From an uncultured Bacteroidota bacterium (GTDB lineage Bacteria; Bacteroidota; Bacteroidia; AKYH767-A; OLB10), in contig CAIRUC010000036.1 of NCBI GenBank assembly GCA_903881665.1, positions 1 to 47,062 of the forward strand: a stretch of DNA of 47,062 nt. The letters are read 5' to 3'. This document shows, one piece after another, positions 7,500-15,785 of the stretch. Positions within the stretch are counted from its first letter, which is position 1. Each line of letters begins with the position of its first letter. The translations under genes and the position numbers were made by a program. A model generated the notes under the pieces. The model saw only the letters and a list, made by a program, of their open reading frames with translations. It did not search any database and was not told the origin of the DNA.

Positions 7500-9341
7500 A
7501 TGGCAACTACTACCAATATCATGGAGAAAAACTCCGCAGTGAAGTTTGCAACGCCTGACCCGAACGATTTCGATTGGGACAACACAGGCAAAGCTTTTGA
7601 AACCTACAAATCAGAGGATCGCGAGAAACTTGAATTATTGTACGAGCAAAAGTTGAATCAAGTGCTGGAACGTGAAATCGTAATGGGTTTTATTATCGGT
7701 TTAACCAGCAAGGAAGCCGTAGTCAATATTGGCTACAAGTCTGACGGCTTAATTCCACTAACAGAATTTCGTCACATGCCGGATTTAAAGGCGGGTGATC
7801 AAGTTGAAGTGTATGTGGAAACAGCAGAAGATAAAAACGGTCAGCTGATTCTTTCTCACAAAAAAGCGCGCGCTATGAAATCATGGGAGCGTGTGAATGA
7901 GTCTTTAGAGAAAGATGAAGTAATTACCGGATTCGTTAAATGCCGCACAAAAGGTGGTTTGATCGTTGACGTATTCGGCATCGAAGCGTTCCTTCCAGGT
8001 TCGCAAATCGATGTTAAACCTATTCGTGACTATGATATTTACGTAGGCAAAACCATGGAATTCAAGATTGTGAAAATCAATCAAGAATTTAAAAACGTGG
8101 TGGTTTCTCATAAAGTTCTTATCGAGAATGAATTGGAGAAGCAAAAGCTTGAAATCATGAGTAAGCTGGAGAAAGGTCAAGTACTTGAGGGAACTGTGAA
8201 AAACATCACTTCTTATGGTGTGTTCATGGATCTTGGAGGTGTTGACGGATTACTTCATATCACTGATATCAGCTGGGGCCGCATCAGTCACCCAGAAGAA
8301 GTACTTAAATTAGATGAAAAAGTAAATGTGGTTATTCTCGACTTCGATGACGAGAAAAAACGTATCGCTTTAGGATTGAAGCAACTTACTGCTCAACCTT
8401 GGGAATCACTTGATCAAGGCCTAAAACAAGCTGATCGTGTGAAAGGTAAAGTAGTGGTGTTAACTGATTACGGTGCATTTGTTGAAATCATTCCAGGTGT
8501 TGAAGGTTTAATCCACGTTTCTGAAATGTCATGGTCGCAACACTTACGTAGCCCTCAGGACTTCCTTAAAGTGGGTGACGAAGTTGAAACCGTGATTCTT
8601 TCAATCGATCGCGACGAACATAAAATGTCGTTAGGTTTGAAACAACTTTCTGATGATCCTTGGGGAGCAATCCTTTCGAAGTATCCTTTAGGTTCTAAGC
8701 ACCAAGCGAAAGTGCGTAACTTCACTAACTTCGGAGTATTCGTTGAGTTAGAAGAAGGAGTTGACGGACTTATTCATATAAGCGATTTAAGTTGGAATAA
8801 GAAAATTAAACATCCTGCTGAATTCACTAAAATTGGTGAAGAATTAGATGTTGTAGTTCTTGAAGTTGACGTTGAAAATCGTCGCCTAAGCTTAGGTCAT
8901 AAACAATTAGAAGATAATCCTTGGGATGCTTACGAATCAGTATTTACTGTGGGTAGCGCACACGAAGGTGTAATTGGAAAAGTTACTGATAAAGGTGCTT
9001 CTGTAATGTTTGCAGCTTATGGTGTTGAAGCATTTGCTCCTTACCGTCAATTATCTAAAGAAGATGGAACTGTTGCTAAAGAAAACGAAACACTTGAATT
9101 CCGTGTGATCGAGTTTAGCAAAGAAAATCGTCGTATCGTAGTATCTCACTCTCGTGTGTTTGATGAAAAAGCACATGAAGCGAAGAAAGTGGAAGCTTCA
9201 GATAAAGAAGCCGTTCAACAAACTACAGCTAAGGCGGTGAAGAAAATCAAGGACACACAAGAAAAATCTACCTTAGGTGATATTTCTGCCCTTGCTGCTC
9301 TTAAATCTTCAATGGAAGAAAACGAGAAGAAAGATAAATAA
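7500..9341 (+). CDS. rpsA: 30S ribosomal protein S1
   Basis: RNA-binding ribosomal protein needed to load many mRNAs onto the 30S subunit. The 613 residues contain six S1 repeats, starting near MGFIIGLTSKEAVVNIGYKS and then TGFVKCRTKGGLIVDVFG. Four more follow, of which three end with the hallmark DGLLHITDISW, EGLIHVSEMSW and DGLIHISDLSW; the sixth is more diverged. A short N-terminal extension rich in charged residues and a lysine-rich tail flank them. S1 matters in this lineage because Shine-Dalgarno sequences are rare. The start follows a 37-nt leader containing a hairpin. A strong terminator lies 17 nt after the stop. Confidence 0.98.
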   Translation: MATTTNIMEKNSAVKFATPDPNDFDWDNTGKAFETYKSEDREKLELLYEQKLNQVLEREIVMGFIIGLTSKEAVVNIGYKSDGLIPLTEFRHMPDLKAGDQVEVYVETAEDKNGQLILSHKKARAMKSWERVNESLEKDEVITGFVKCRTKGGLIVDVFGIEAFLPGSQIDVKPIRDYDIYVGKTMEFKIVKINQEFKNVVVSHKVLIENELEKQKLEIMSKLEKGQVLEGTVKNITSYGVFMDLGGVDGLLHITDISWGRISHPEEVLKLDEKVNVVILDFDDEKKRIALGLKQLTAQPWESLDQGLKQADRVKGKVVVLTDYGAFVEIIPGVEGLIHVSEMSWSQHLRSPQDFLKVGDEVETVILSIDRDEHKMSLGLKQLSDDPWGAILSKYPLGSKHQAKVRNFTNFGVFVELEEGVDGLIHISDLSWNKKIKHPAEFTKIGEELDVVVLEVDVENRRLSLGHKQLEDNPWDAYESVFTVGSAHEGVIGKVTDKGASVMFAAYGVEAFAPYRQLSKEDGTVAKENETLEFRVIEFSKENRRIVVSHSRVFDEKAHEAKKVEASDKEAVQQTTAKAVKKIKDTQEKSTLGDISALAALKSSMEENEKKDK

Positions 9342-9358
9342 TATCTTATCGAATATTT

Positions 9359-9395
9359 AAAATGCCCTTCATGAAAATGAGGGGCATTTTTTTTA
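9359..9395 (+). terminator. rpsA intrinsic terminator
   Basis: A 14-bp stem (9359-9372 with 9377-9390, one G-U pair) closed by a GAAA tetraloop and followed by a T-run. It separates rpsA from the pyr operon. The ATG inside it (9362) would put a nonsense N-terminus on PyrR and is not used. Confidence 0.92.
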
Positions 9396-9409
9396 CATGT
9401 ATTTTCTAT

Positions 9410-9417
9410 TACTTTTG
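9410..9417 (+). promoter_or_regulatory. pyrR: pyrR promoter -7 box
   Basis: TACTTTTG is an exact TAnnTTTG match, 7 nt before the pyrR ATG at 9425 and just after the rpsA terminator. The predicted transcript has almost no leader, which leaves no room for a classic PyrR-binding attenuator. The -33 region is only a T-run. Confidence 0.65.
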
Positions 9418-9424
9418 TATCCCG

Positions 9425-9982
9425 ATGTCGACGGCTTTAACTAAACGAATTTTTGATAAGGAATTACTTTCCATTACGATCGATCGTTTATGTTATCAAT
9501 TGATCGAAAATCACGATAATTTTCATGATGCAGTAATTGTAGGTCTTCAACCTCGCGGAGTTTATCTTTCGCGTCGTATTTATCAACGTATCAAGGAAAT
9601 TAATCCCCTTGCTGAGTTGAAGCATGGAGAGCTTGATATAAGCTTCTTTCGCGACGATTTTCGCCGCAGAGAAATGATCGTCCCCAGTTCTACCAATATG
9701 GAGTTTATAGTAGAGGATAAGGATGTTATTTTGGTAGATGATGTGCTGTTTACAGGACGTACAATTAGAGCGGGTATGGATGCATTGATGGCTTATGGCC
9801 GCCCTAAAAAGGTAGAATTACTCGTACTCATTAATCGCAAGTTTAGCCGACAATTACCAATTGCTCCCGATTACACAGGGCAATCCATCGATACAGTGAA
9901 TTCTGAAAAGGTAAAAGTTCAATTGCAGTCGACTGATGGTGACGACGGCGTATGGATAATTTCATCTGATTCAAAGTTATGA
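9425..9982 (+). CDS. pyrR: PyrR, uracil phosphoribosyltransferase / pyr regulator
   Basis: PyrR in Gram-positive bacteria binds pyr mRNA to cause attenuation and also has uracil phosphoribosyltransferase activity. The 185-residue protein has the PRPP loop VILVDDVLFTGRT at 101-113 and the family segments VGLQPRGVYLSRR and LDISFFRDDF. I chose the ATG at 9425 (MSTALTKRIF) because the upstream in-frame ATG lies inside the rpsA terminator and the -7 box ends 7 nt before 9425. The stop overlaps the pyrB start by 4 nt, so translation is coupled. With essentially no leader upstream, the regulatory target, if any, must be elsewhere. Confidence 0.93.
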   Translation: MSTALTKRIFDKELLSITIDRLCYQLIENHDNFHDAVIVGLQPRGVYLSRRIYQRIKEINPLAELKHGELDISFFRDDFRRREMIVPSSTNMEFIVEDKDVILVDDVLFTGRTIRAGMDALMAYGRPKKVELLVLINRKFSRQLPIAPDYTGQSIDTVNSEKVKVQLQSTDGDDGVWIISSDSKL

Positions 9983-10911
9983 GCCAACAACTGAGTGTAC
10001 AGCATCTTCTGGGAATTAAAGAACTTAATAAAGAGGATATTGAACTCATTTTTAATACGGCCGATAATTTTAAAGATGTTATTAATCGTCCAATAAAAAA
10101 AGTACCTTCTCTCCGAGATATCACCGTTGCTAATATATTTTTCGAAAATTCAACCCGGACTCGCTTAAGTTTTGAGTTGGCCGAAAAACGACTTTCTGCA
10201 GATGTGGTTAACTTTTCTGCTTCTGGTTCGTCGGTTTCAAAGGGTGAAACTTTAATCGATACAGTTAATAATATCCTCGCCATGAAGGTGGATATGGTGG
10301 TAATGCGTCATCCCAAGCCTGGTGCAGCCGTTTTTCTTGCTAAACATATTAAGGCCAATGTGGTGAATGCCGGCGATGGCACTCACGAACATCCTACCCA
10401 AGCGTTGTTAGATGCTTTTTCTATTCGTGAAAAGCTAGGTACTGTTGAGGGTAAAAAGATTGTCATTGTGGGCGATATTCTGCATTCACGAGTAGCACTT
10501 TCTAATATCTTTTGCCTTAAAAAGCTAGGTGCCGAAGTTATGGTTTGTGGACCAGCAACTCTCATTCCTCGATATATTGGTGAGATAGGCGTTAAAGTGG
10601 AACATAACTTAATAAAAGCCCTCGAATGGTGCGATGTTGCCAACATGTTACGTATTCAGCTCGAACGACAGGATATTAAATATTTTCCGTCGCTCAGAGA
10701 ATATAGCATGATGTATGGACTTAATAAGGAAATTCTTGATAACCTTCCAAAAGAAATTGTAGTGATGCATCCGGGGCCCATTAATAGAGGAGTTGAAATT
10801 ACTAGCGATGTGGCCGATAGTAAGCAAAGTATAATTCTCGATCAAGTTGAGAATGGAGTGGCTATTAGAATGGCCGTACTTTATCTTCTAGCGCAAACGC
10901 GTGGATTTTAA
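9979..10911 (+). CDS. pyrB: Aspartate carbamoyltransferase catalytic subunit
   Basis: Catalyses carbamoyl phosphate plus aspartate to N-carbamoyl aspartate, the first committed step of pyrimidine synthesis. The carbamoyl-phosphate loop STRTR is at residues 58-62, followed by SFELAEKRL; HPTQALLDAF and VMHPGPINRGVEI are also present. The 310-residue length is typical. It overlaps pyrR by 4 nt. No pyrI regulatory subunit follows; instead there is an inverted repeat and a new promoter, so the enzyme is probably of the pyrI-independent class. Confidence 0.97.
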   Translation: MSQQLSVQHLLGIKELNKEDIELIFNTADNFKDVINRPIKKVPSLRDITVANIFFENSTRTRLSFELAEKRLSADVVNFSASGSSVSKGETLIDTVNNILAMKVDMVVMRHPKPGAAVFLAKHIKANVVNAGDGTHEHPTQALLDAFSIREKLGTVEGKKIVIVGDILHSRVALSNIFCLKKLGAEVMVCGPATLIPRYIGEIGVKVEHNLIKALEWCDVANMLRIQLERQDIKYFPSLREYSMMYGLNKEILDNLPKEIVVMHPGPINRGVEITSDVADSKQSIILDQVENGVAIRMAVLYLLAQTRGF

Positions 10912-10926
10912 CAATGCTACGTTAAC

Positions 10927-10948
10927 AAAGTAGGTAGGCATCTACTTT
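10927..10948 (+). terminator. Hairpin after pyrB, weak terminator candidate
   Basis: AAAGTAG and CTACTTT form a perfect 7-bp stem with an 8-nt loop, 15 nt past the pyrB stop. No real T-run follows, so termination would be weak. It may instead be a site linked to the next promoter, which starts 19 nt downstream. Confidence 0.4.
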
Positions 10949-10966
10949 AGTACATTTATTTTTACT

Positions 10967-10974
10967 TATATTTG
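10967..10974 (+). promoter_or_regulatory. Promoter -7 box of the STAS gene
   Basis: TATATTTG matches TAnnTTTG, 19 nt before the ATG at 10994. A TTTAG at 10946-10950 sits about 16 nt upstream as a weak -33 element. Confidence 0.55.
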
Positions 10975-10993
10975 TTTAAAACAAACAGGTATT

Positions 10994-11365
10994 ATGCACT
11001 TTACCTTAGATAAGAACGAAAAATACGTGGTCGTGAAACTTCACGAACAAAAATTAAATACGCTTATTGCTGCTGAATTAAAATCAGAATGCTTGCTTTT
11101 AAATACACAGGGATTCAATAATATTATTCTAGATTTATCAGAGTCGTTATACTGTGATTCTTCAGGTTTGAGCGCTATTTTGGTAGGAAATCGTTTATGT
11201 AGAAATTCTAATGGTGCTTTTGTTATCACTGGATTAAGTGATACTGTTAAAAAACTAATTCAAATATCTCAACTCGATCAGGTGCTAAATATTAAAGCAA
11301 CAATTCAGGAAGCAGTAGAATTTGTTATTGCCGACGAGTTAGAGCGAAATATCAATAATAATTAA
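10994..11365 (+). CDS. STAS-domain protein (anti-sigma-factor-antagonist-like)
   Basis: A 123-residue single STAS domain. Residues about 35-60 carry the core NIILDLSESLYCDSSGLSAI; the Ser in DSSGL is where SpoIIAA-type proteins are phosphorylated by their partner kinase. The fold continues through GAFVITGLSDTVKKLIQIS. In the best-known cases such proteins bind an anti-sigma kinase and free a sigma factor, but no such kinase or sigma gene is adjacent here. Single-domain STAS proteins at this size are common in Bacteroidota with unknown partners. It is a single-gene unit with its own promoter and a terminator 20 nt after the stop. Confidence 0.9.
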   Translation: MHFTLDKNEKYVVVKLHEQKLNTLIAAELKSECLLLNTQGFNNIILDLSESLYCDSSGLSAILVGNRLCRNSNGAFVITGLSDTVKKLIQISQLDQVLNIKATIQEAVEFVIADELERNINNN

Positions 11366-11384
11366 TCCGAAAGGAGAAATCAGG

Positions 11385-11417
11385 AAGGGAAATTACAAGG
11401 TAGTTTCCCTTTTTTTG
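11385..11417 (+). terminator. Intrinsic terminator after the STAS gene
   Basis: AAGGGAAA (11385-11392) pairs with TTTCCCTT (11404-11411) and is followed by a run of T. A textbook plus-strand terminator. Confidence 0.88.
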
Positions 11418-11442
11418 TTTTCTGCAATTAAAAATCAATTCC

Positions 11443-11450
11443 TATCTTCG
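11443..11450 (+). promoter_or_regulatory. Promoter -7 box of the T9SS protein gene
   Basis: TATCTTCG fits TAnnTTnG, 21 nt before the ATG at 11472. A TCTG at 11421-11424 lies 18 nt upstream as a possible -33 box. Confidence 0.45.
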
Positions 11451-11471
11451 TAATCATAAAATTAAAACCTC

Positions 11472-12227
11472 ATGAACAAACTTCTACTTCTCATATGTAC
11501 TTTTTTTATTTTAGGAAATTCAAGTGTGTATTCTCAATGTACGCCGAATCCCGCAGTTACAACGCCAGGCATTTTTCCTGATAGTGCCACGGGTTTGTCT
11601 CCTGCTTCTGTTGGGCAGTTATATACCCAAATTATGCAATTGCGTATCCCTGTAGATACCGTTACAATGATTGGATCTTTCCCTATTACTGTTCCAATTG
11701 TTTCAATTGAACTTTTATCGTTTGCTGGTTTACCTGCAGGTTTAACGTATTCATGTAATCCCTCTAATTGTGTTTTCCCAGGTGGATCAAATGGATGTGT
11801 GGCTATTACGGGTACACCTAGTGTAGCTGGACACTATCCTATAGTAGCTATTACAAAATCGTTGGCAAGTCTATTCGGGTCAAATATTGCCCAATACGAT
11901 ACAATAGACTATTATTATATCGATGTAACAACGGCTTCTGGTTTACTAAGCGAGGATGGATTGCCAACATTTACAATGGGCCAAAATATGCCAAATCCAT
12001 CTGAAGATTTTACTAGTATTTTATTTACGCTTCCTTCAAAATCGGATGTAGAATTTTTTATGTTCAATATGATAGGAAAAGAAATTTACCACAAAGCGTT
12101 AGACGGAGATCAAGGAGAAAACACACTCAAAATTGATGTGCGTGATTTCACTCCGGGTATTTACATGTACACTATGACAATGGGAGGTGAATCTATCTCT
12201 AAGCGAATGGTGATTTCTAAAAAATAA
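11472..12227 (+). CDS. T9SS-secreted protein with Ig-like domain and sorting domain
   Basis: A 251-residue exported protein. Residues 1-22 form a signal peptide (MNKLLLLICTFFILGNSSVYSQ). Residues 95-135 contain a putative Ig-like repeat, with GLPAGLTYS, paired cysteines and ITGTPSVAGHYP. The last 85 residues are a type A type-IX sorting domain: QNMPNPSEDFTSILFTLP, then MFNMIGKEIYHK, FTPGIYMYTM and SKRMVISKK at the end. It is thus secreted through the outer membrane and probably surface-attached. The binding partner is unknown. Its stop codon directly abuts the start of rnz, so it is co-transcribed with an RNA-processing gene to which it has no evident link. Confidence 0.92.
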   Translation: MNKLLLLICTFFILGNSSVYSQCTPNPAVTTPGIFPDSATGLSPASVGQLYTQIMQLRIPVDTVTMIGSFPITVPIVSIELLSFAGLPAGLTYSCNPSNCVFPGGSNGCVAITGTPSVAGHYPIVAITKSLASLFGSNIAQYDTIDYYYIDVTTASGLLSEDGLPTFTMGQNMPNPSEDFTSILFTLPSKSDVEFFMFNMIGKEIYHKALDGDQGENTLKIDVRDFTPGIYMYTMTMGGESISKRMVISKK

Positions 12228-13142
12228 ATGGGATTTGAACTGACTATCCTGGGTAGTAGTTCAGCTACACCCATCTATAATCGACATCCAACTTCTCAAT
12301 TACTTTCTATTCGCGATCATAATTTTTTAATTGATTGCGGTGAAGGAACATTGATGCAGTTACTAAACTATCGGTTGAAATATCATCGAATATCGAGGAT
12401 ATTCATTAGTCATCTTCATGGTGATCATTATCTCGGATTGCTTGGATTGATTTCTACTTTTCATTTACAAGGACGCACAAGCGATTTACATATCTACGGG
12501 CAACAGGAATTAATGGATATTATTGAATTGCAATTGCGCATTTCGAATACTCATCTTCGTTATAATTTAATATTTCATGCGGTTCGTCATTATACCCCTG
12601 AAATTATCTTCGAAGACGATGAGGTTATTGTACGATCTATTGTATTGAATCACAGAGTACCTTGTACAGGATTTATCTTTCTCGAAAAGCCTCGTCTGCG
12701 TAAATTAAAAATCGAAAAACTGCAGGAATACAATGTGCCTTTTACTTTCTTTAATCGTATTCGGAAAGGAGAAAATTTTCAAACGCAGGATGGCGAAATA
12801 GTTTTGAATGAGTTGCTTTCTGAACCTCCGGCAAAGCCGCATTCATATGCATATTGTTCCGATACACTTTTTGAACCACGTATTGCCGATGAAGTGAAAG
12901 AAGTAGATTTATTGTACCACGAAGCTACCTTTATGCACGATCAGTTGGAACGCGCTGGGCTAACGTATCATTCAACTTGTTTACAGGCTGCAGAAGTCGC
13001 ATTAAATGCAAATGTGGGTAAGTTGCTTATCGGGCATTTTTCGGCGCGATATAGAGATCTACAACCATTATTAGCCGAAGCACGATCGGTATTCAAAAAT
13101 ACCGATCTAGCCCTCGAAGGTAGAAAGTTTAAAATCGAATAA
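12228..13142 (+). CDS. rnz: Ribonuclease Z
   Basis: Endonuclease that removes the 3' trailer of tRNA precursors; zinc-dependent MBL fold. The 304-residue protein has the metal motif H62-L-H64-G-D66-H67, plus the family features GEGTLMQLL, LNHRVPCTGF, the HSTCLQAAEVA segment and GHFSARY. Length is normal for the short bacterial form. The ATG at 12228 follows the previous TAA with no spacer, suggesting translational coupling. Its stop is one base from the stop of the convergent Nudix gene, leaving no room for a terminator. Confidence 0.96.
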   Translation: MGFELTILGSSSATPIYNRHPTSQLLSIRDHNFLIDCGEGTLMQLLNYRLKYHRISRIFISHLHGDHYLGLLGLISTFHLQGRTSDLHIYGQQELMDIIELQLRISNTHLRYNLIFHAVRHYTPEIIFEDDEVIVRSIVLNHRVPCTGFIFLEKPRLRKLKIEKLQEYNVPFTFFNRIRKGENFQTQDGEIVLNELLSEPPAKPHSYAYCSDTLFEPRIADEVKEVDLLYHEATFMHDQLERAGLTYHSTCLQAAEVALNANVGKLLIGHFSARYRDLQPLLAEARSVFKNTDLALEGRKFKIE

Positions 13143-13143
13143 A

Positions 13144-13704
13144 TTATAGCTTGCCTTCTAAAATGAGCAGCTTGGCCTTAAAGATAGTGGCTAGCGATAG
13201 CCCGTCTTTGATTTCACCACGCATTGCCATTTTATATAATTCTTCAAAAGGAAGTTTACGCACTTGTAATTGCTCGGTTTCTTCAGGTTCACTTTTGGTT
13301 AATTTTAATCCCTTGGCTACATAACTATAACCGATTTCGTCAGAAACAGAATTAGACAATTGAGATTCTAAAATGAGTTCCCATAACGAAGCATTTAAGC
13401 CGGTCTCTTCTATCAACTCACGTTTAGCTCCTTCTAAAATGTCTTCGTTTAACGGACAACCGCCTTCTACTACTTCCCATTCATATGAATTTAACGTGTA
13501 ACGAAATTGACCTACAATCCAAGTATTGTAATCTTCATCGAGTGGTAAAATAGCCATTGCTCTATTCTTGAAATGAACAACTCCATAAATACCCGGATTC
13601 CCTGCTGGATTTAAAACCTTCGACTCAGATAGGCTTATCCAAGGGTTATCATATTTTACTTCTGTTGAAAGCGTTTTCCAAGGATTGTGCTCTGCTGATT
13701 CCAT
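13144..13704 (-). CDS. Nudix hydrolase, ADP-ribose pyrophosphatase type
   Basis: A 186-residue hydrolase of nucleoside-diphosphate derivatives. Residues 81-103 form a complete Nudix box, GX5EX7REUXEEXGU, with RELIEETGL and the upstream GGCPLNED visible. The preceding WIVGQFRYTLNSYEWEVVEG follows the ADP-sugar pyrophosphatase pattern. ADP-ribose is the probable substrate by family, not shown. The start at 13704 is fixed by an exact TACTTTTG -7 box ending 4 nt before it. It converges on rnz with one base between stops. Confidence 0.92.
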   Translation of the reverse strand: MESAEHNPWKTLSTEVKYDNPWISLSESKVLNPAGNPGIYGVVHFKNRAMAILPLDEDYNTWIVGQFRYTLNSYEWEVVEGGCPLNEDILEGAKRELIEETGLNASLWELILESQLSNSVSDEIGYSYVAKGLKLTKSEPEETEQLQVRKLPFEELYKMAMRGEIKDGLSLATIFKAKLLILEGKL

Positions 13705-13708
13705 TGTT

Positions 13709-13716
13709 CAAAAGTA
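13709..13716 (-). promoter_or_regulatory. Nudix gene promoter -7 box
   Basis: On the minus strand TACTTTTG ends 4 nt before the ATG at 13704. It is an exact consensus match and predicts a leaderless transcript. Confidence 0.6.
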
Positions 13717-13846
13717 ACAACCCAAGTGTTAGCGGGAATTTAGAAAATGAAAAGTTTTAAACGAATGTTTTTATATAATCAGATTAAAATTTCGACTTGT
13801 TTTTACGAATATTACATCCAATTAATGAGGGCTGAAAAAAACAGAT

Positions 13847-13854
13847 TATATTAG
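13847..13854 (+). promoter_or_regulatory. pfkA: pfkA promoter -7 box
   Basis: TATATTAG fits TAnnTTnG and ends 7 nt before the pfkA ATG. It predicts a leader of only a few bases. One mismatch to the strict consensus. Confidence 0.45.
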
Positions 13855-13861
13855 CCAAACA

Positions 13862-14845
13862 ATGAAAAAGATGAAAAGAATAGCCGTTTTTACTTCAGGT
13901 GGTGATGCGCCAGGGATGAATGCTTGTATTCGCGCAGTGGTGCGAACGTGTTTAGTTAATGAAATACAGGTTTATGGTGTGATGCGAGGGTATCAGGGTA
14001 TGATAGATGGAGAATTTAAACCCATGTCATCACGTTCGGTAAGTAATATCATTCAGCGTGGAGGTACCATTTTAAAAGCTGCTAGGAGCAAAGAGTTTAT
14101 GACTCCAGAAGGAATGGCAAAAGCCTATAAAAACCTTCAGGAACATCAAATTGATGGAATTGTTGCTATTGGTGGTGATGGTACATTTAAAGGTGCAGAA
14201 GATTTCTCTACGCGTTATCGCGATATTAAAATAGTAGGAATTCCAGGTACTATCGATAATGATTTAGCGGGAACAGATTTTACATTAGGTTTCGATACCG
14301 CATTAAATACGGTTGTTGAAGCCGTTGATAAAATTAAAGATACAGCGGCATCTCACGATCGATGTTTTTTTATTGAAGTTATGGGCCGCGATTCGGGATG
14401 TATTGCGCTATGGGCTGCTGTAGCAGGAGGCGCTGAATCAGTATTATTGCCCGAAAAAGAAACCAACCTCGACGCCTTGATGGGTAAACTTGAATTAGGA
14501 AAAGCACAAAATAAATCGAGCAGCATAGTAATTGTAGCCGAAGGCGAGAAGAATGGTGGAGCTCAGAATATTGCCAACCAGTTGAAAGAAAGAATTGAAG
14601 AATATGAAACAAAAGTAACCGTGCTCGGTCATATTCAAAGAGGAGGTAGTCCGACTGTATTCGATCGTATATTGGCAGCTCGCTTTGGCGTAACTGCCGT
14701 AGAAACATTATTAGCAGGTGGTAATAAAGTAATGATTGGAATTCGTAATAATGAAGTTTCTTTAACCGAACTTTGTAACGCCACAAAACAACACGATCCA
14801 CTCGATGAAAAGCTATTCAGAATAGCCAATATTTTGTCGTATTAA
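13862..14845 (+). CDS. pfkA: 6-phosphofructokinase, ATP-dependent
   Basis: Phosphorylates fructose 6-phosphate in glycolysis. The 327-residue protein has the ATP site GGDAPGMNA (13-21) and GGDGTFKGA (104-112), the catalytic PGTIDND with D132, and the C-terminal QRGGSPTVFDRILAARFG that closes the substrate site. GGDGT with Gly at the second and fourth positions favours ATP rather than pyrophosphate as donor. A second ATG at codon 4 is possible, but the first is 7 nt from a -7 box. The gene stands alone, divergent from the Nudix gene; a barrel protein follows after 56 nt. Confidence 0.96.
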   Translation: MKKMKRIAVFTSGGDAPGMNACIRAVVRTCLVNEIQVYGVMRGYQGMIDGEFKPMSSRSVSNIIQRGGTILKAARSKEFMTPEGMAKAYKNLQEHQIDGIVAIGGDGTFKGAEDFSTRYRDIKIVGIPGTIDNDLAGTDFTLGFDTALNTVVEAVDKIKDTAASHDRCFFIEVMGRDSGCIALWAAVAGGAESVLLPEKETNLDALMGKLELGKAQNKSSSIVIVAEGEKNGGAQNIANQLKERIEEYETKVTVLGHIQRGGSPTVFDRILAARFGVTAVETLLAGGNKVMIGIRNNEVSLTELCNATKQHDPLDEKLFRIANILSY

Positions 14846-14901
14846 CATGCAACGTATAATTTAATAAGTGATTTGTCGTTATTGGCAAAGTTCTCTACCA
14901 A

Positions 14902-15693
14902 ATGAAAAAAATATTTCTCTTATCAATTTGTTTATCCTTTGCGGGTTTTAGTAATGCGCAAGAATCGTTAACCGATAAACAGGGTCATCCGATTTTGCCA
15001 AAAGCTGGCGATTATAGTCTCGGATTTGATGCCGCTCCGTTTTTTACATATTTCGGAAATCTCTTTAACCAAGGTTCAAATAATTCTCCGGAGGTTTTGT
15101 TTACCCAACAACACCCTATGACCATTTCAGGCTTGTATCTTAAAAAAGATAACTTGGCGTATAGAGGGAAAATTCGCGTAGGCTTTGGTACTCAAAAGTC
15201 GGATACATTGGTGAAAAAAAATGGAAGTACTAATCTCAATGAAACGGTTGCGAACGAAACCAAACGAAATACCAGCAATATTGTTTTAGGATTTGGTATT
15301 CAGAAGTGGAGAGGTTACGGAAGGGTAAGAGCTTTTTATGGGGGAGAAATTTTATTCGGAGTAAGTACCGATAAAACCACATATACCTACGGAAACGATC
15401 TCAGTAATGAAAATCAAGATACCCGAAATACTTCGTATAAACCGGGAAATACAATTGCTTTTTCGCTGCGCGGAATTATAGGCGCTGAGTATTTCTTTGC
15501 TCCAAAAATTTCGATTAGTGCCGAATACGGCTGGGGTCCATCCGTTGTCTCTAAAGGTCAAGGAGAATTGGTAGTTGAAAAATGGAATGGGGGAGGACTC
15601 GAAAGCGTTACTTCTCCTACTGGAAAATCGTCGAAGTTTTTTTTCGACAACGATAATAACGGTGGATCAATTAACTTAAATATTTACTTCTAA
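14902..15693 (+). CDS. Predicted outer-membrane beta-barrel protein
   Basis: A 263-residue exported protein. Residues 1-19 are a signal peptide (MKKIFLLSICLSFAGFSNA, cleaved before QES). The rest shows alternating hydrophobic residues, as in beta strands: GDYSLGFDAAPFFTYFG, YRGKIRVGFGTQ, NIVLGFGIQKW, AFSLRGIIGAEYFFAPKISI and SAEYGWGPSV. It ends in an aromatic residue (SINLNIYF), as expected of an outer-membrane barrel. I do not recognise a specific family. It begins 56 nt after pfkA and may be read from it. A bidirectional terminator follows 44 nt after the stop. Confidence 0.85.
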   Translation: MKKIFLLSICLSFAGFSNAQESLTDKQGHPILPKAGDYSLGFDAAPFFTYFGNLFNQGSNNSPEVLFTQQHPMTISGLYLKKDNLAYRGKIRVGFGTQKSDTLVKKNGSTNLNETVANETKRNTSNIVLGFGIQKWRGYGRVRAFYGGEILFGVSTDKTTYTYGNDLSNENQDTRNTSYKPGNTIAFSLRGIIGAEYFFAPKISISAEYGWGPSVVSKGQGELVVEKWNGGGLESVTSPTGKSSKFFFDNDNNGGSINLNIYF

Positions 15694-15736
15694 TAATTGA
15701 AAAATAATCAATTTCGCAGAGCGAAAAAATACATAA

Positions 15737-15775
15737 AAAAAGAGGAGGTCTAATTTAGATCTTCTCTTTTTTTTG
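15737..15775. terminator. Bidirectional intrinsic terminator
   Basis: A 16-bp stem with two G-U pairs (15737-15752 with 15756-15771, loop ATT), flanked by A-run and T-run, serves both the barrel gene (plus) and the convergent thioredoxin-like gene (minus). Confidence 0.92.
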
Positions 15776-15785
15776 CTTTATTGTT

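Noticed and set aside
9362..9424. Longer PyrR starting at an ATG in the rpsA terminator
   Set aside because: The extra residues are encoded by the terminator hairpin and by the promoter; the -7 box at 9410-9417 is downstream of that ATG.
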